Positions 4,516 through 5,974 of a stretch of DNA of 5,974 nt are shown piece by piece. This DNA is from Actinomycetota bacterium (GTDB lineage Bacteria > Actinomycetota > Actinomycetes > Nanopelagicales > Nanopelagicaceae), in the NCBI GenBank assembly GCA_009704285.1, contig WLEM01000038.1, positions 1 to 5,974 of the forward strand, given 5' to 3'. A model generated the notes under the pieces. It searched no databases, was not told the origin of the DNA, and saw only the letters and a program-made list of their open reading frames with translations. The position numbers were made by a program, and so were the translations under genes. Within the stretch, counting starts at the first letter, position 1. The number at the start of each line of letters is the position of its first letter.

Positions 4516-5973
4516 TGGAATTTTACTGACCAAGCCAATTAACTCTGATTCATTCAAAATATCGGCAGGTCTTACTGTTTCATTATCGATTACATAATGA
4601 AAAGCTGCTGAGATGTTTTCGATCGGCACACTCTTAAGTTTTGAATAGGCAAGTCGATACATCGCAAGTTGAATTGCAGCAGTTTGTAGATCCTGCCCTG
4701 ATTTAACCTTTCCAGTTTTCCAATCCACAACCTCATAATGATCAGTAGTTGTTTGATACACCGCATCAATTCTTCCTCGAATTAGCGTGGTATCAATCAT
4801 GGTTTCAAATCCAACCTCAACAGCAACGGGCTCTCGATTAGCCCAATCACTACCCAGCCAGGCATTTTGTAACTTATCTAGGGGTGCATCCTGCATAAGA
4901 TCACTTGATAAATCATTATTAAATAAATCATCCATTGAGATCAAAGATGGGTGCTTAAAGTGATTTTCAAGCCATAGGTGAAACTCTGTTCCACGCCTTG
5001 CGTATTTATCAATGTGATTTGGCATTGGTCTTCTTAATCTAAGTGCTAATTCCTGTGGATCATTTGCAAGATAGAGCAGCGTTGATACTGATAATCGAGT
5101 TGGTAAAACAATATTTTGCTTACTACTTTTAGATTGAATCTCATTAATTATCATCCCTAAATCGGTCAATAAACTGACCTTCTCCTCATCTGCTGAGCTT
5201 TTTATTATCTGTTCAACCTCATTTTTAGTAAATGGCTCACTGACTTCAACTACTGAAGCTACTTCGCGTAGTTTTGTCACCTCTTTACTTTGGCTTGGCC
5301 AAAAAGCGGTAATTGGATTTTCCTTCATTGGATTAATTCCATCTGGAATTACTTCATCAGCAATTACCTTGCCACCTGGAATACTTCCTAGCGCATTAGC
5401 AAATAATTGAAATAATCGACTTGGTGGTACTGCATTTTCACCAGTTCTAAAGTGAGAGGTAGTGCAAATTAATCCCTGCTTTGCTCGGGTAATAGCAACA
5501 TATGCCAGGCGCATCTCCTCCATCGCCTTGCGAGATTTCCATTGATCACTAAAACTTTCAATTCCATCCTTTAAATTTTTATTTGTTGAAAAGTTATCAA
5601 AGTTAATTGAAGGTAGTTGCTGATAATCACCACGCATACTCACTGGAATACTGCCGGCATTTGTAATCCAGTTATCTGATTTTTTACCAATATTTGGAAA
5701 GTTTCTCTCAGCCAATCCTGGTATCGCAACATAATCCCATTCAGCACCCTTCGCCGCATGGATGGTTAATATCTGAACAGCATCACTTCTAACATCAACC
5801 TCAGCTGGCTTAAGGCCGCCTTCAGCGTCTTGGGCAATCTTTAGCCATTGCAAGAAGTTAAATAAGCTGCCGCCGTTTTTCTGAAACCTTGCCGCTTCAT
5901 CCAAGAAGCGATCAATGTTTCTTCGGCCATTTTGCCAGCCATCTCTTACTAAACCCTCAGTATCTAAAGATAA
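4504..5973 (-). CDS. adnB: AdnB-type helicase-nuclease subunit, C-terminal part
   Basis: The frame stays open to the window edge, giving 489 visible C-terminal residues; the 5' part with Walker A and B lies outside. Helicase motif V appears at visible residues 66-80 (VQILTIHAAKGAEWD) and motif VI at 156-165 (LAYVAITRAK). A RecB-family nuclease domain follows: RRGTEFHLWLE (326-335), GRIDAVY (400-406), EVVDWKTGK (414-422, with catalytic Asp and Lys) and QLAMYRLAY (435-443). All key nuclease motifs are present. Only one cysteine is visible, so no four-cysteine iron-sulfur clamp encloses this nuclease. AdnAB resects double-strand breaks in mycobacteria as a two-helicase, two-nuclease heterodimer. 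Calling it AdnB rather than AdnA rests on its place nearest nudC, as with Rv3201c; adnA would be expected upstream. TTG 5904 is internal, as coding continues upstream of it without a stop. Confidence 0.82.
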   Translation of the reverse strand, partial: LSLDTEGLVRDGWQNGRRNIDRFLDEAARFQKNGGSLFNFLQWLKIAQDAEGGLKPAEVDVRSDAVQILTIHAAKGAEWDYVAIPGLAERNFPNIGKKSDNWITNAGSIPVSMRGDYQQLPSINFDNFSTNKNLKDGIESFSDQWKSRKAMEEMRLAYVAITRAKQGLICTTSHFRTGENAVPPSRLFQLFANALGSIPGGKVIADEVIPDGINPMKENPITAFWPSQSKEVTKLREVASVVEVSEPFTKNEVEQIIKSSADEEKVSLLTDLGMIINEIQSKSSKQNIVLPTRLSVSTLLYLANDPQELALRLRRPMPNHIDKYARRGTEFHLWLENHFKHPSLISMDDLFNNDLSSDLMQDAPLDKLQNAWLGSDWANREPVAVEVGFETMIDTTLIRGRIDAVYQTTTDHYEVVDWKTGKVKSGQDLQTAAIQLAMYRLAYSKLKSVPIENISAAFHYVIDNETVRPADILNESELIGLVSKIPIQI

Positions 5974-5974
5974 A

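Noticed and set aside
5902..5904. TTG as the start of the helicase-nuclease gene
   Set aside because: The frame continues upstream to the window edge with plausible coding sequence, and the helicase motif V context requires a much longer protein; this is a partial gene.
1..5974. Mobile element, CRISPR array, tRNA or rRNA
   Set aside because: No transposase or integrase motifs, regularly spaced repeats, target-site duplications or cloverleaf-like segments were seen on either strand.

Overview
The window comes from an actinobacterium of rather low GC content with closely packed genes. A Wbl (WhiB-like) iron-sulfur regulator, found essentially only in Actinobacteria and their phages, shows the phylum. 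The AT-rich coding sequence, 10-bp gene overlaps and 25-bp divergent gap suggest a streamlined genome, such as a freshwater planktonic lineage (Nanopelagicales/acI type). That finer placement is inference.

Layout. Positions 3-140 (+) hold the 3' end of a small DUF5679-type zinc-ribbon gene. A strong hairpin at 164-206 probably terminates transcripts from both sides. Positions 249-716 (-) encode a WhiB7/WblC-type antibiotic-response regulator with an unusual N-terminal extension. Its long 5' region (717-1080, -) contains a predicted promoter, a 59-codon upstream ORF, an antiterminator fold with the upstream ORF stop codon in its loop, and a strong intrinsic terminator. Together these look like a translation-sensing attenuator. 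Next on the minus strand are a short UvrD2-type helicase (1082-2725) and the NADH/NAD-RNA pyrophosphatase nudC (2716-3636), which overlap by 10 bp. A plus-strand endonuclease/exonuclease/phosphatase-fold gene (3662-4513) diverges from nudC across a 25-bp gap that may hold two facing leaderless promoters. The minus-strand 3' part of an AdnB-type helicase-nuclease (4504-5973, running off the window) converges on it, and both genes end inside one 14-bp palindrome.

How it fits together. From memory, the order adnB - nudC - uvrD2 - whiB7 matches the M. tuberculosis segment Rv3201c, Rv3199c, Rv3198c, Rv3197A. There a potassium-channel-like gene (Rv3200c) lies where this window has the oppositely oriented phosphatase-fold gene. 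The cluster joins double-strand-break processing (AdnB), an SF1 helicase (UvrD2), nucleotide or RNA-cap turnover (NudC) and a regulator induced by translation stress (WhiB7). No convergent gene or obvious terminator separates uvrD2 from the whiB7 leader, so helicase-operon transcripts probably reach the attenuator. It would then both end that operon and gate whiB7.

The most notable signal is the whiB7 leader: the uORF mechanism known for whiB7/wblC in mycobacteria and Streptomyces appears here with readable alternative folds. No mobile elements, CRISPR arrays, tRNAs or rRNAs were seen.
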